Assembly: GCA_013146195.2 (NCBI GenBank)
Contig: CM028379.1
Coordinates: 85,178,156 to 85,242,155 of the forward strand
Length of the DNA: 64,000 nucleotides
Source of the DNA: Codonopsis lanceolata
Lineage: Eukaryota > Streptophyta > Magnoliopsida > Asterales > Campanulaceae
Reading direction: 5' to 3'
Positions 24,003-35,449 of this stretch are shown piece after piece. The notes under the pieces were generated by a model that saw only the letters and a program-made list of their open reading frames with translations, was not told the origin of the DNA and did no database searches. The position numbers and the translations under genes are program-made. How positions within the stretch are numbered: the stretch's first letter is position 1; every line of letters begins with the position of its first letter.

Positions 24003-26219
24003 TGTTGGTCCACAATGATGCTCAAATAGGCTAGAGGAGGGGGTGAATAGCCTATAATGCCATTTTGAAAACTTTTCTTGTATTACATTTAAAGCATAGG
24101 TTTTAATGGCATAGGCAGTTAACTCGTTAAGTATGTCTACTGGTAGCATTGAACTTACTCTTAGCTGAGTTATGAACTCTGCTGGTGAACTGCCATTTAA
24201 ATCAAAAGCCCGTTTGAAAGAATTTAAGCAGTGAAAGCCTTATCCAAAAGCCCCATTTAACTACTCACTTATCTTAACGGAGAGGTGAGAACTGACTTAA
24301 CTACTCTCAACCAGGTCGGGTTTAAAGTCTCGGAGGCATCATTTGTTCGAGCCCAAAAGGCATCATATATACATAATTGAGCCTTTCAAGCATTAAAAAT
24401 AATAAATAAATAAAATTAATTTAATGCGTGAAAATAGTAAGGCTTAGATTTAGAGAAGTGTTAAGTGGTTGTACACAATTATATGATCAGAACAACAGCA
24501 TACTTAATCCTTTTTCCAAATACAGATTTAGGAAATTCATTAGAGAATAGTTTTTCAAAGGATAAATCAATTTATAAAAGCTCATAGAGAGGTAAATATT
24601 GAAAGATAAATCATTTGAAAAAACATTTGAAAATTTATTCAGAGATAAATTACAGATTACATCAACCTAGACTCTCTATGTAAAGTATTTGTCATCATCC
24701 TTTCAACCCTTTCTTTTTACTTAATCATTCATAGACAAAAATGAGAAACATATATGAGAAGACACTTTTAAAGGTCGTTCAGATAAAAATTATCTGAACG
24801 ATTGAGTGCAAAGCACTCGGCCTTCTATGATAATTGATTATTGCACAATCAACAACATTTCTATGTGAATACAAATCTGAAGATATGAATGCAATATTTA
24901 CAGACAGCTCTTCATCTTCTTTGGGCTCCATCTGAAATCAATCTTCAAATAGATCCAAGAGCTTGACCTCTAACTTTAGGAATAAAATCCTGAAGCTCTT
25001 GTTAGAGGCTGAGTTCTTCGAAGAAGGGTGAAGAACTCAAATCAAGAACTGGGTTCTTGACTAAGACACCGATCTCTGTCTATTGAGGTTTCTGATCTCT
25101 CTCTTTTTTTCAAAGCTTTTCTTCCTATCAATCCACAGAGAGTGTTTTGCTAAGGTTTGGGTAAGCTCACTGCAACCTTCTGGAAAGATCTGAGATGCAT
25201 TGGTGAGGACGATCTCTTGTAGATCTTACAGCTTCTTTGAAGTTCTTGTTGCAGGTGTCTTCGTATTCGACGATTTGATTCTCGTCACTTCTCACTCTGT
25301 TGAAGAAGAGGAAAGATTTCTTATATAGACCGGAGTCAATTTGATCGTTGAGAGATGAAGATGGATTTTTCTATCCGTTAGAGATAATCTCGTTGTCGAA
25401 GTCCGTCGGATAGAGATGTTGTTCATAGGATCTTTAACTATTGGATAAAAGCTTTGTCCTGCAGATCCTATAACTGTTGCCCATAAGAATGTATTGATAA
25501 GTCTCTGAAAAGCGAGTCTGACGTTTGATGCAGGTGGTCTGTCCAATAAAGTGAATTCTCTTTGACGTATCCAAACCACGTGAGTGAGAGAAGTTTTGCA
25601 GTGTCCGAGATGTCAGGCTTCATAAGGATTTGAATGACTGAAAGCTTGAGCCTTTTGTCTTGTTTCGATCTACTGCAATCTTGTCTCTCCGTAGCATGTG
25701 CAGAGCTAAGTCTGCTGGTAAGATATTCAATCTGAGAGTGAGTCTTGAGTAGGAGAAGATTGTTGGTGACTAGTTGTGGTGTGAACATTCAAACCATAGC
25801 AAGTCTGCTGGTAACATGTCTTCAAGGTATTTTCATATTGCACATGATAAGTCTGCTGGTGACGAATCCTTTGAGAAACTTTGACACTACAGCATGTCTT
25901 CTGGTGGCGAGTGTTCAAAGTGTCCTTTAGTGAATATGTCAAGTCTGCTGGTGACGAGTCTTATGAAAACCTTGATGATACAACAGGTCTGTTAGTGCTA
26001 GTGCATATGAAGCGATGATATGTCAATCATCATAAGAAGGTAGGAATAGATTAGAATGACCTAACCTAAGACCTATGTGTTGTCAAACAAGTTGCCACAC
26101 TAATCGGTATGCAGCCCTATTAGCCACTTGTTATGACACACAGTAATGGGAACAAGTAAATCAAAATATTCGAGAATATGCAATGTGATAAGTTAATTAT
26201 CATGAAACATATTCCAACA
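24003..26219 (+). mobile_element. Solo LTR, SIRE-like copia (2217 bp)
   Basis: Starts TGTTGGTCC and ends TTCCAACA (TGTTGG/CCAACA ends), flanked by a perfect 5-bp duplication ATGAT (23998-24002 and 26220-26224). Near the start is GCTAGAGGAGGGGGTGAATAG, the motif shared with the LTR starts at 12798 and 32619. No coding domains lie inside. It interrupts an ~85-bp repeat array, which continues on the other side. Internal to the LTR is a short tandem array (25700-26010). Confidence 0.85.
25700..26010. repeat. Tandem AAGTCTGCTGGTGAC motif inside the solo LTR
   Basis: The phrase AAGTCTGCTGGTGAC(G) recurs about every 55-75 bp (for example ~25800, ~25850 and ~25940, with weaker copies between), each followed by ACTTTGA-like sequence. 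The related phrase also occurs in the LTR fragment near 12953, so it is a family feature, not a local expansion only. Confidence 0.55.
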
Positions 26220-26296
26220 ATGATATTGGTTTTAAAAGTCTTTAGATAAAAGACTTTTACTTTTATCATCAATAAATATAATAGAAGAGATGTATC
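26220..26296. repeat. Remnant of the ~85-bp repeat array
   Basis: Continues the array at 23478-24002 after the solo LTR (TATTGGTTTTAAAAGTCTTTAGATAAAAGAC... AATAGAAGAGATGTATC) and stops where the next LTR starts at 26297. Confidence 0.7.
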
Positions 26297-27065
26297 TGAA
26301 ATATTATATGTAACTAGGATTCGATAATAAACAATACTTGCTGAAACAGTCATCAATGATGTATCCAATGTTACATCATCTCATGAGTCATCAAGTAAAA
26401 AATGTAGCGAGAATAAACAAAATAATTAATAAACGAATCAAGCAAAGAGACACCAAGTTATAATTTATGTCTACAAGTAAAACACTTGTAAATGATGCCT
26501 CATAGCAAAACTTCCACTGTATTAAAAGATTGCAATTGCTTACAATATGAAAATAAATCGTTTAGAGAATGGAAATCATTACGAAAACTCCTGAGTGACA
26601 AGAGATATATAATCTATGCTAAACACTCGTGAATACATCAGCAAATCAAAAGAATACGAAGAGTGTAGGGCAAAACAGTGAACTACGAAACTGATGAGTC
26701 TTCTGATGATGTATCATTGGGTGGCTCACTGATTTCGTGACAGCTCTTCTTCGTGCAAAAACTCTCTCTAAAAATTCTCTACTTGGTTCATTTCGTCCAA
26801 GGCTGATTCATACTTATATATAGCTCCTAGAGACCCTGTCCAACAGTAAAACAACTTCACACGGTAAAGATAAGATTATGAAGATTTATCTTGAGATTAA
26901 ATCTATGATTCCTGTAAATTAGAGATATCTCAAAAAGAATCCCTAAATAAGTTAACAACTAATCAACCTACCAAGGAAGGAAAGGTAATAACAATCTATA
27001 CTCCTAAAAGATAGGACACTGCATATAGGAAAATAATAAACCCGTAGGAGTATTTTACTCCAACA
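26297..27065 (-). repeat. Candidate copia LTR, minus strand (769 bp)
   Basis: On the minus strand it begins TGTTGGAGTAAAATACTCC at 27065, directly after a polypurine tract AAAGGGGGAGAT (27066-27077), and would end TATTTCA at 26297, where the ~85-bp repeat is cut. It contains a TATATATAAG box near 26815. The second LTR and the target duplication were not found. Confidence 0.5.
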
Positions 27066-27640
27066 ATCTCCCCCTTTGTTCTTACCTTTTCTAACCAAGG
27101 CAATGTTAGGATTGGGAAAGAATTATTATGGAAATAAACCTCTAAATCTTACAAGTTAGGGATTGACATATTAGAGTCCTTAAAGAAGGCAATGACCAAG
27201 CTTCCTAGAAATTACCTAGAAAGACAATAACAACATGTGTTCTAAATGAAATAAAACACGGCCAAAGTGGGAGAAATAACCCACAGTTATTTTTCACCCT
27301 AACAATCTCCCCATTTGTTGTTGCTTTTATGGTCAAAGTAAATACCATGAGCACCTGTGAATAACTCCCCTGAATAAGACAATACAAAATATCTAAGATA
27401 CTTAAAATTATCAAACACAGTTTAAAGTAAACAAATATCCAACCAAAGCACAAATTCCCCCTTCATCCAATACCTCCCCTTTCATCTACTCCCCTTCTTT
27501 GAGCAGAAGAGTCAGCAGCATGAACATCCAATCGTTTAGAGATCAGTGACATTAATGGTGGAGTGCGTCATTGACTGGAGTAGTAGGTGCTGGACTTGGT
27601 GACCTTGATTCTGGTAAAGGAGCTGGATTTTTAAACCATA
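27066..27640 (-). mobile_element. 3' internal end(s) of a minus-strand copia
   Basis: Two polypurine tracts are visible on the minus strand: AAAGGGGGAGATTG near 27066 and AAATGGGGAGATTG near 27300, each followed by a TTGG or TTAGG LTR-like start. Upstream, AAAGAAGGGGAGTAGATG (~27490-27510) is typical of the purine-rich untranslated 3' part of SIRE-like copia elements. Probably two related 3' ends joined by nested insertion or recombination; no coding domain remains. Confidence 0.4.
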
Positions 27641-28101
27641 AGCCTAGCCAAATTGTTAGTACAAACCCAATATAATCCAAACTCAATTAGAAAATAAAGG
27701 GTTAAAGCATGCAACGACTATAAGCAATTAAGGTGAGTTTAAATGAAACTCAACTACTAATCATCCAATATATTATAGGAGAGCAAAAGAAGCCTTTTTG
27801 GACATTTGTATATCCTTTTCAATTTCAATCTTAGGAACTTCTAGTTCCTCTTTAATTTCACTTTCATTTTTAGGAGCTTCTAGTTTCTCCTTTTCCAATT
27901 TAGCACCTCCGCAAAGATTTCTCTTTCTAATTCGTCCATATCGAATATTAAATCGGGAAAGTCTCTTTGATTAGAATCTTTTCCTAACAATTCTTTTTCT
28001 AACTCGTCTTCATTTAAATCTATTTCAAAGTTTTGGCTGTAAGATTTTCTATTTCATCAATTGAAAAACAGGCATTCATATCGCTCGGTCTGTTTAATGC
28101 A

Positions 28102-28464
28102 TCAAACACTGAAATCTCTACAGTTTCTCCCATAACTGACATTGGCAGTATTCCTTACATTAATCATTGTGTTGGTCGTGGCCATAAAAGGTCTTCCTAA
28201 CAAAATAGGAACTTCATTATTTGTGCATATTTTCCTTTCCATCTCTAGAACCACAAAGTCAACCGGTATGATCAACTTATCAACTTGAACTAAAATATCC
28301 TCCACTATTCCTAAGGGATGTTTGACCAAACTGTCGGCTAACTGTAAGGACATAATAGTGGGTTTTAATTCTCTCAAACCTAATTGTTTGTAAACAGCAA
28401 AAGGCATTAAATTAATACTTGCATCTAAATCAAGCATTGCTTTCATCTTTTTCGAATTACCCAA
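28102..28464 (-). pseudogene. gypsy aspartic protease, active site altered
   Basis: Retropepsin-like domain. The active-site loop reads MLDLDASINLMP, where the family has D-L-G-A-S; the glycine is replaced by aspartate. The downstream flap and helix region are recognisable (VLEMERKICTNN, PILLGRPFMATTNTMINV). A short open stretch, so the element is inactive both by truncation and by this change. Confidence 0.8.
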
Positions 28465-28496
28465 AGAAACTTGGATATTGAAACTACCTGGATCTT

Positions 28497-29160
28497 TTAA
28501 TTTAGGGGGAGTTCAGGTTGTAATACTGCACTTATGTTTTCAGAAACAATTATTTTCTCGTTCTTTTCAAATTTGTATTTCCTAGAGTGGAGATCTTTGA
28601 AAAACTTAGCATATGATGGAATATTTTTAATAACATTGAGCAAAGGAAGATTAATATTCACTTTAGACAACATATTATAGATTTCCCTAAATTGTTTATC
28701 TATTTTGTTTTTCATCAACCTACCAGAGAATGGTATTGGTGGAACATATGGTGGAGGAGCAACATATGGTTCCTCAAGAGGTTCTGCCTCTTGTTCTTTT
28801 TCTTTTTCTTGAATTTATTTTTCTTTAGTTTCTTTCTTTAAATCTTCTTTTTCTTTATCTTTATCTTTGGCTTGAATATCTTTACCATAATTAATTACAT
28901 TATCAACGAACATCAGCATATTGAATATGATCACTTACCTCTTCACCAATGACTTTACCACTACGCAGAATAGTGATGGATTTAGCTTGTTCCATTTGAC
29001 TATGGAACTTCCCTTCGTCTCTTCCTTGCAAGGCTTGAGCAAGGTCATTTGTCAATTTTTCTATAGTTGTCATTAATTGCATGTTGATAACAGTCTGCCT
29101 ATTTTCAAAATCACTAGTTTTTGCTTCTTCAATTTGCAGTTGTCCATGTTTAGGAAATTG
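28497..29160 (-). pseudogene. gypsy gag-protease linker, broken
   Basis: Between the zinc knuckle and the protease. It holds a proline-rich patch (PPPYVPPIPFSG), a K/E-rich stretch (~28790-28870, + strand CTTTTTCTTTTTC) and the conserved segment DKQFREIYNMLSKVNINLPLL...IPSYAKFFKDL just before the protease, typical of plant gypsy polyproteins. Several stops interrupt it. Confidence 0.6.
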
Positions 29161-29166
29161 TTAAGG

Positions 29167-30354
29167 CTACAAAGGTTTATTTCCTCTCCATGAGAAATTT
29201 GGATGATTTCTCCAACCTGGATTGTACGTGTTGGAATAAGGATCATTCATTTGTCTTGGAGGATATGCATTCATCGCATTTACTTGTTCAGGAAACATAG
29301 AACTAAATGGACAAAAATTAGTAGCATGATTATTTAGTTCACAAATAGCACACACTTCTTGAATTTGAGATCTATTTTGTAGTAAGGTTTGAATTTGTGC
29401 TTGCAACTGTTCTATTTTTGCTTCATTGCTTGAATTATCTTGAACATGGTACAAACCTCTATTTTTACCTCTAGTGCTTTTCTATTGAGAATTGGCACTT
29501 AGCATTTCAAATAAATTTTCTAATTCAGCTGGCGTCATTCCTCTAATGGAACCACCGGTTGCACTATCAACCATAGTTTGAAGAGCAGAAGACAATGCAT
29601 GATAAAATTGAGTTACTAAAATATCTTGAGACATATTATAATGAGGACACATGATTAGTAAATTTTTAAATCTATCTCATGCTTCATGGAATATTTCTCC
29701 TAGTTCAGTTTGAAAAACAATAATTTGTTTTCTATAATCAGATAGAGATGCATGCTGATAAAATTTACCTATAAACAAATCATATAATTGAGTCCATGAA
29801 TAGACACTTCTTGGTGTCAAATTCATAAACCATCTTTTTGCTGCATCTTTTAATGCATATTGAAAATATCGCATTTTTAATTGATTTTCCGTTAGACCTC
29901 CTAACGAAAAATTATCAGTCATAAAACTATACCCTTTCACAAAAGTTACTGGGTCTTCGAACGGTAATCCATAAAATGAAAGCAACATATTATTAAAATG
30001 GTCTTTAAGTTCAAAGTTTCTTACTGCATCTGGTAATACTAAACATGATGGTGTCACATTCAGCATGGGACGACCATAATCATTTATTGTTATTTGATTT
30101 ATCACCACTTCCATATTTCAAGCAACTGGTTCCTCCCTTCTTTGATTTTCCGGAGTAACCGAATTTTTAGGATTTTGATTGTTATTGTCCATTGGAGGAT
30201 CAGCTAGATGATCCTCTCTATTTCCTTGTTCTTGATTAACTGGTGGATTTTCTAAATTATCAGGACTTGCCTGATGTCTACCAAGATTATTTATATTTTG
30301 ATTTAAATCTGCCAGCTTGAGATTTAAAGATCTAGGATCGTGCATACAATGCAA
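29167..30354 (-). pseudogene. gypsy gag with zinc knuckle
   Basis: Read from 30354: an N/Q-rich leader, one stop at ~30118, then MEVVINQITINDYGRPML and a retrotransposon-gag core including FELKDHFNNMLLSFYGLP, YSFMTDNFSLGG, ALKDAAKRWFMNL and YDLFIGKFYQHASLSDYRKQI. A stop falls at ~29676. The knuckle CAICELNNHATNFC (C-x2-C-x4-H-x4-C, complete) lies in the open stretch 29167-29454, after a short coiled-coil-like IEQLQAQIQTLLQNR. Confidence 0.8.
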
Positions 30355-30458
30355 AATTAAAACAAATAAATAACTAGATTAAAAATAAATTAAAAATCTT
30401 TTTGTAATTTTTTTTATATTAAAAACTGAATTTAAAATGTTACCAATAAACTAGCTTG

Positions 30459-30476
30459 TTCCCGGCAACGGCGCCA
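30459..30476 (-). other. Primer-binding site, tRNA-Asp
   Basis: Minus-strand TGGCGCCGTTGCCGGGAA complements the 3' end of tRNA-Asp (TCCCCGGCAACGGCGCCA) at all but one position. It lies a few bases inside the LTR end at 30483, as expected for first-strand priming. Confidence 0.85.
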
Positions 30477-30482
30477 AAAACT

Positions 30483-31719
30483 TGATGTATCTTCTTTTTT
30501 TTTTTACCTTACAAGTGCACAAGACTATTATAGAATAGATGTATGGTAGCAAGGGTCGAACCACATAGACAAGAAGTATCTAAGAGCAAGTGAACCGGTA
30601 ACAATTAAACTAAGGGTTGTTTATTAAACTAATTTATTCTACTAAAAGCAAGTAAACTAATTAACATATTAAAGCAGTAATCACAGTTATGAAGATCTTA
30701 TGGTGGAGAGAAATCTAGGAATGTGGATTCACTTGTATCTACTCTATTGTTCTTTTGCCTAATGTATCAATCAATTTAATATTGGGTTCGTTTACTAAAG
30801 ATTGGTATAGATTGTCAAATTATAATTCAGTCTTCATCCTAAATAATTCATCCAATCTATATCCTAAAGAACAAGAACATATGAATTTTCTATCTGTCAC
30901 TTAGGAACATATATATGAACCTGACCCTAACTTATCACTCTTGTGCATCGATAAGGTCAATTTATCACAGTGGTGAGCCAGTGTACGTACGACATATGCA
31001 TATGGCCGTGCAATTATCTGCACCTCTTGGTCTTTACTACTTGCGATTCCATTCATTAGGAGAAAGCTAGATAGTAAAGAGATTGATAAACACTGTGATC
31101 AACAAGATTTAATTGAATAAAAATATATAACAGAGCAATAGATTCGATACAAGTTACCTCAATTCCTAGATTATGGAACGTTAATTCATCCTTGATGATG
31201 AACATGTCATGGGGATGAAAGAATACATGAACAATCCTCTAACTATAATTACAAACACTAAAAACTAAGTATTACACACTAAAATCGAAGTCAAACCCGT
31301 CATTGGCTTGTGGCTACATAGCTTGTATTTATACTAATGTGTTCGGGGGAAGGAGATACAATTAGGGTACAACACCCGTTCAGAATTTTGGAAGGACTTG
31401 CGGGGGAAAGGTCCCTTATGCATACGACCGCAAAGCCTTGCTAAAAAATTTCTACATACCGGAGACCTTGGGGGCAAGGTCTCTTACCTTTGCGTCCACA
31501 AGGGGTTTCCTCAGCCAATGCAATCTTCTTTCCACTTTTAGCACTTTGCACCCTTCCTTTAATTCTTCACTTTAAGCCTTGTAAATCCCATAATTTCACC
31601 TAAAACCCTGAAACTCACAATAAAGCTCAAAAACACATATTAGTAGCCAAAAGCCTCGTGGAATTGCTATTTCTAAGCTATAAAAGTACCCAATAGATGA
31701 ATATAAAATAGATCTATCA
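30483..31719 (-). repeat. 5' LTR of the gypsy element (1237 bp)
   Basis: In plus-strand reading it starts TGATGTATC and ends GATCTATCA. It aligns along its length with the solo LTRs at 34411-35444 and 41372-42631: ACAAGACTATTATAGAATAG, GCAAGGGTCGAACC, GTGCATCGATA, ACATATGCA, CAAAAGCCTCGTGGAAT. Its right flank CAACA cannot be tested because the other LTR is missing. Confidence 0.8.
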
Positions 31720-31734
31720 CAACACAAAAAGTTT

Positions 31735-32235
31735 ATCTAGGTAAGAAGGACGTGATGCAATATCCATTGCAACATAGAAAGTCAGTGGAGGTTATGCAAT
31801 ATCCATTGCAACATAGAAAGTCGGTGTAGGTAAGAGGTGTGATGCAATATCCATTGCAACACGGAAAGGTCATGTAGGTAAGGTGGTCATGATGCAATAC
31901 ACATTGCAGCACAGATAGGTCATGTAGGTAAGATGGCCATGACGCAATATCCATTGCAACACAAAAAGTCAGTACATGTAAGAGGTGTGATGCAATATCC
32001 ATTGCAACATAGAAAGGTCATTACATGACGAAGGCCATGGTGCGATATTCATTGCAGTACAGAAAAGTCATGTAGGTAAGAAGAATGTGATGTAATTTCA
32101 ATTGTAACATGGGAAGTCAGTGTAGGTAAGAAGGACGTGATGTAATATCCATCGTAACACAAAAAGTCGGTGCATGTAAGAGGTGTGATGCAATATCTAT
32201 TGCAACACAAAAAGCTCATGACATGACGAAGGCTG
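31735..32235. repeat. Minisatellite with TGCAAT/ATTGCA dyad
   Basis: At least ten diverged units of roughly 40-60 bp, each with GATGCAATATCCATTGCAAC followed by ATAGAAAGGTCATGTAGGTAAG-like sequence. TGCAAT and ATTGCA are inverted, so each unit can form a short hairpin. It starts just past the gypsy LTR. Confidence 0.8.
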
Positions 32236-32299
32236 TATGAGATAAGTGTGTGGATATTTCCCAAAACCATATGTTTACACCTGTTACGGGAATAACTAG

Positions 32300-32618
32300 A
32301 GGCATAAAGAAAGGTCAAACCCCTCATCCGGATTATGTGACCAAAGGTAAACAAAGATTGATCCTCCATGCTGGGGTCGCGAGTCCAGAAAGTAATGAAA
32401 AGGTCTAGCCCTTGTCGGGGCTACATGACCAGGAGCAAAATAGAGAGAGGTAGCTTCACATCGAGGTTGTTCGACTAGGAAACAAGTAGCAAGGTCTAAC
32501 CCTACGTTAGGGTTACATGACTAGAAAACAATTACAAAGGTCTAACTTATATCAGGGTTGTATGACTTAAAGCAAATAGAAAGGTCTAACCCTATATCAG
32601 GATTGCACAACCAGAAAA
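32300..32618. repeat. Second minisatellite, AAGGTCTAACCC units
   Basis: Repeats of AAGGTCTAACCCTA...AGGGTTACATGACTAGAAAACAA at about 45-90 bp spacing (clear units near 32490, 32537 and 32582; more diverged before). CTAACCCTA and TAGGGTTA are inverted within a unit. It abuts the LTR start at 32619. Confidence 0.75.
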
Positions 32619-33960
32619 TGTTGGTCCCAAAACAGGCTCAATCTAGGCTAAAGGGGGGGGGGGTTGAATAGACTAGTTGTGTTTTTAGAAAAATTCTTTT
32701 TAAAAACACTTCTCAAAGAGTTCTTCTATCCTTTTAAAAGAACAATAGTTAAAGAAGAGTTAAGGCAACGAAAGCTAAAAGTGTAGGATTGATAAAAGGT
32801 TGTTGTTGATATTAAACGGACCCAGTAACAAACTGAACAGAGAAGATAATAGCCGTGAAGATAAACAGAAACGATTCAGACAAAACACATAATTTAGAAG
32901 TGGTTCATACTGTGAATAGTACTACGTCCATTACCAAAGTGGTTAGCTTTGGATTTTGAAAGGTGCACTTGTTTATCCACTAGGTGAGAAGGTTAGATCA
33001 CTAATGGATCGTGTACAAAAAATAGTTTTCAACCAAGTGTTTAATGATGAGAGAAACAATCAAGGAATAATTGTTCTCTCAAGTGCTAAAGTAAAGAATA
33101 GTTTAAAACAAACTAGAAGAAGCTGAAACAAAGTAAAGACTGGCAGATCTGCAGCTTCAGGAAGTTTGATGAAGTGTTAGTTCTTGTCCTTTTGATCTCT
33201 TGAATGCTTGAGTTATGAAGATGAAGCTTGAGTATTGAATGTGCAAGAGATTATATTTCTTCAGATCTTCAAAACTTGAATATATACAAGGGGAGATCTT
33301 TCGGACCGTTGGACTGAAAGTGGAGAGATTGTGTCCAACGATATAATGCATTGAATGCATTTTGGCTTTGTAGAATGAGTGCAGCAACAGACATTAGAGA
33401 TGCAGTGATTACAGAGGCAGACATTCCTTAACAAAGTAAGGTTTCAGCTTTACCAAAACCTCTAACAAAACATCAAGTTTGTAGAGGAAAACCCACTAAA
33501 ACACGAGTAACGAAAACGTGGGATTAGAAAATAAGTTTCCTATCAACTAGGAAAGCAAACAACAAAACAACAGATGCAGCCACTGATATAGCTGCGTACA
33601 CCGCTACACAAAATACTTCAAGTAATGCTTTTTAACTCCTCTCTTAAGCGTGTATATCTCTATGTGTTTGCGTATATCTTCATGTGTAATCTGCACAACC
33701 TCTTTTTGTATATATATACTCGAACAAGAGACCTACACAAACAAGAAAACCAACAACTATAAGAAAACATAAAAGATTAGGAAATAAAAGATTAGCTTCC
33801 AAAAATTAGTTTCCAAATTAAATACAAGGATCTTACCAAAGATTTTGTCCAACTTAATTATGGACTCTTGAGAGCTTTTGGAAGTATTTAATTATGGTAA
33901 CACTTTACCATTACTTTAGGACCATGAAAGGTAAACATGAAACAGTTTATGGGAAGATTC
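32619..33960 (+). repeat. SIRE-like copia LTR, right edge unclear
   Basis: Starts TGTTGGTCCCAAAACAGG, then CTAGGCTAAAGG and a G-run, matching the starts at 12798 and 24003; the region 32900-33050 is collinear with the intron copy. No CCAACA end with a matching duplication is visible, so the right boundary near 33960 is a guess. The element body it belonged to is probably the SIRE-like material further right. Confidence 0.55.
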
Positions 33961-34410
33961 ATTAGTATTAGTAGAGACATCCTCTTCTTCATCTACTACA
34001 TCTTCTTCACGACCAGTAGCAGCATTACTTACATCACAATAAAGCATCCCAATAAAGCAGCAGTTGTATCATCACTTGTCTCTCCCCTTATTTGACCAAA
34101 AGAGGATGTAGGATAATGATATGGAAGCCAAGAAAGACACTGAGCTTCCAAGGACAATAGACATAAATGGCATGGCTTATGAGAAGGATGCAATTGCAGA
34201 TGCAGCCGCATTACCAACTGATTTGGACACAGCCGAAGCAGGAGCAGAGGTACTTAGAGAATTTCTTTCAAACGCAGCTTGATGAGAATGAATAGAATAA
34301 TTCACTTCAACAGAAACCTCTGTTCAGCAGCTGGTTCTTCAGCAGGTAACAATTCTACAGGAGCTAGGATTCCAATAGCTGCTTTAGCAGGAAACTTTGC
34401 AGTAGGTACC

Positions 34411-35444
34411 TGATCGATGTCTTATTTTAATTATTTCCTTGCAAGTGGACAAGACTATTGTAGAATAGTTTTGGGAAGCAAGGGTCGAACCACAGAGACA
34501 AGAAGATCACAGATAGTACGATTTATCATTAGCAAATAATTAAACTAAGTGGGGGTTTTTATATTGATTTTAATCTAAACTAATTATTATTCTAGTGTTT
34601 AACTAAATTAGCAGCAATCACAATTTATGAAGATCTTATGGTGGGAGGAAATCTAGGGTTGGGGTTTCACTTGTATCTTCTCTATGCTTATTTTAATAAA
34701 ATATCATTCAATCTCTTGGGTTCGTTCACAAAATATAGATATAGCCTGTTGAATTACCGTTCAGTCTCCATCTTCAAATAATCCATCCATTCTATATCCT
34801 AGGCACAAGAACATATGATCTAACTGTCACTTAGGTCATATATGGAACCTGACCCTAACTTATCACTCTTGTGCATCGATAGGTTCAATTTATTGTGATG
34901 GTGAGCCAGTGTACGACATATGCACATTGATCATGCAGTTATCCGCACCTCTAGGCCTTTATTATTCACGATTACATTCATTTGTTCAAAGTGAAATAAT
35001 AGAGGATTGATAAACACCACAATCAACAAGAATTAAATGAATAAAAATATAATTAAAGCATAGATTCGATACAAGTTACCTCCCAACTCCTAGATTAATG
35101 GGTGATTAGTTCATCCTTGAAGATGAACAGCACATGGAGATGATAGAATACATGAATCGATCTTCAATCCTTGTAATTACAACAACTAATTATATTATAC
35201 AACCTAAAATCTATTCTAAAGCTATAGGAAACTACTTTCTAGCCGTCCTAATGCCTTGGCTACCGGCCTCTATATATACCATGGAGTTGTAGGGGATTAG
35301 ATCTCTTGGTCTGTATACTTTCACCTAAAACCCTGAAACTCACAAAATCACTGAAAAACATACATCAGTAGCCAAAAGCCTCGTGGAATCGCTCAATTTA
35401 AGTCATAAAAGTATATGAAATCGACGTATAAAATACATCGATCA
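34411..35444 (-). mobile_element. Solo LTR of the gypsy family (1034 bp)
   Basis: Plus-strand ends TGATCGATGT and ACATCGATCA, flanked by a perfect 5-bp duplication GTACC (34406-34410 and 35445-35449). It is collinear with the LTR at 30483-31719. Only one LTR remains, so the internal region was lost by LTR-LTR recombination. It interrupts a stretch whose right part encodes ADEVPVDVAPADEVPIDV on the minus strand. Confidence 0.85.
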
Positions 35445-35449
35445 GTACC

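Larger units (their letters stand above)
27780..31719 (-). mobile_element. Truncated Ty3/gypsy element
   Basis: On the minus strand, from right to left: 5' LTR (31719-30483), primer-binding site for tRNA-Asp (30476-30459), gag with retrotransposon-gag domain and zinc knuckle (30354-29167), and aspartic protease (28464-28102). Reverse transcriptase, RNase H, integrase and the 3' LTR are absent; the sequence degrades between 28100 and 27640 and meets copia material. The tRNA-Asp site and this Gag type point to the Athila/Tat side of plant gypsy (inference). Confidence 0.8.

Noticed and set aside
25292..25942. Overlapping minus-strand open frames of 71-106 codons
   Set aside because: Inside the solo LTR; their apparent repeats come from the tandem AAGTCTGCTGGTGAC motif, not from a conserved protein.
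31733..32369. Cysteine-rich repeated peptide (CCNGYCITP units) on the minus strand
   Set aside because: The periodic peptide is the translation of the minisatellite; the frame is not kept across the units, so a real secreted peptide is unlikely.
31735..32618. CRISPR-like regularly repeated array
   Set aside because: Units are tandem and diverged without unique equal-length spacers, and the genome is a plant's; it is a minisatellite.
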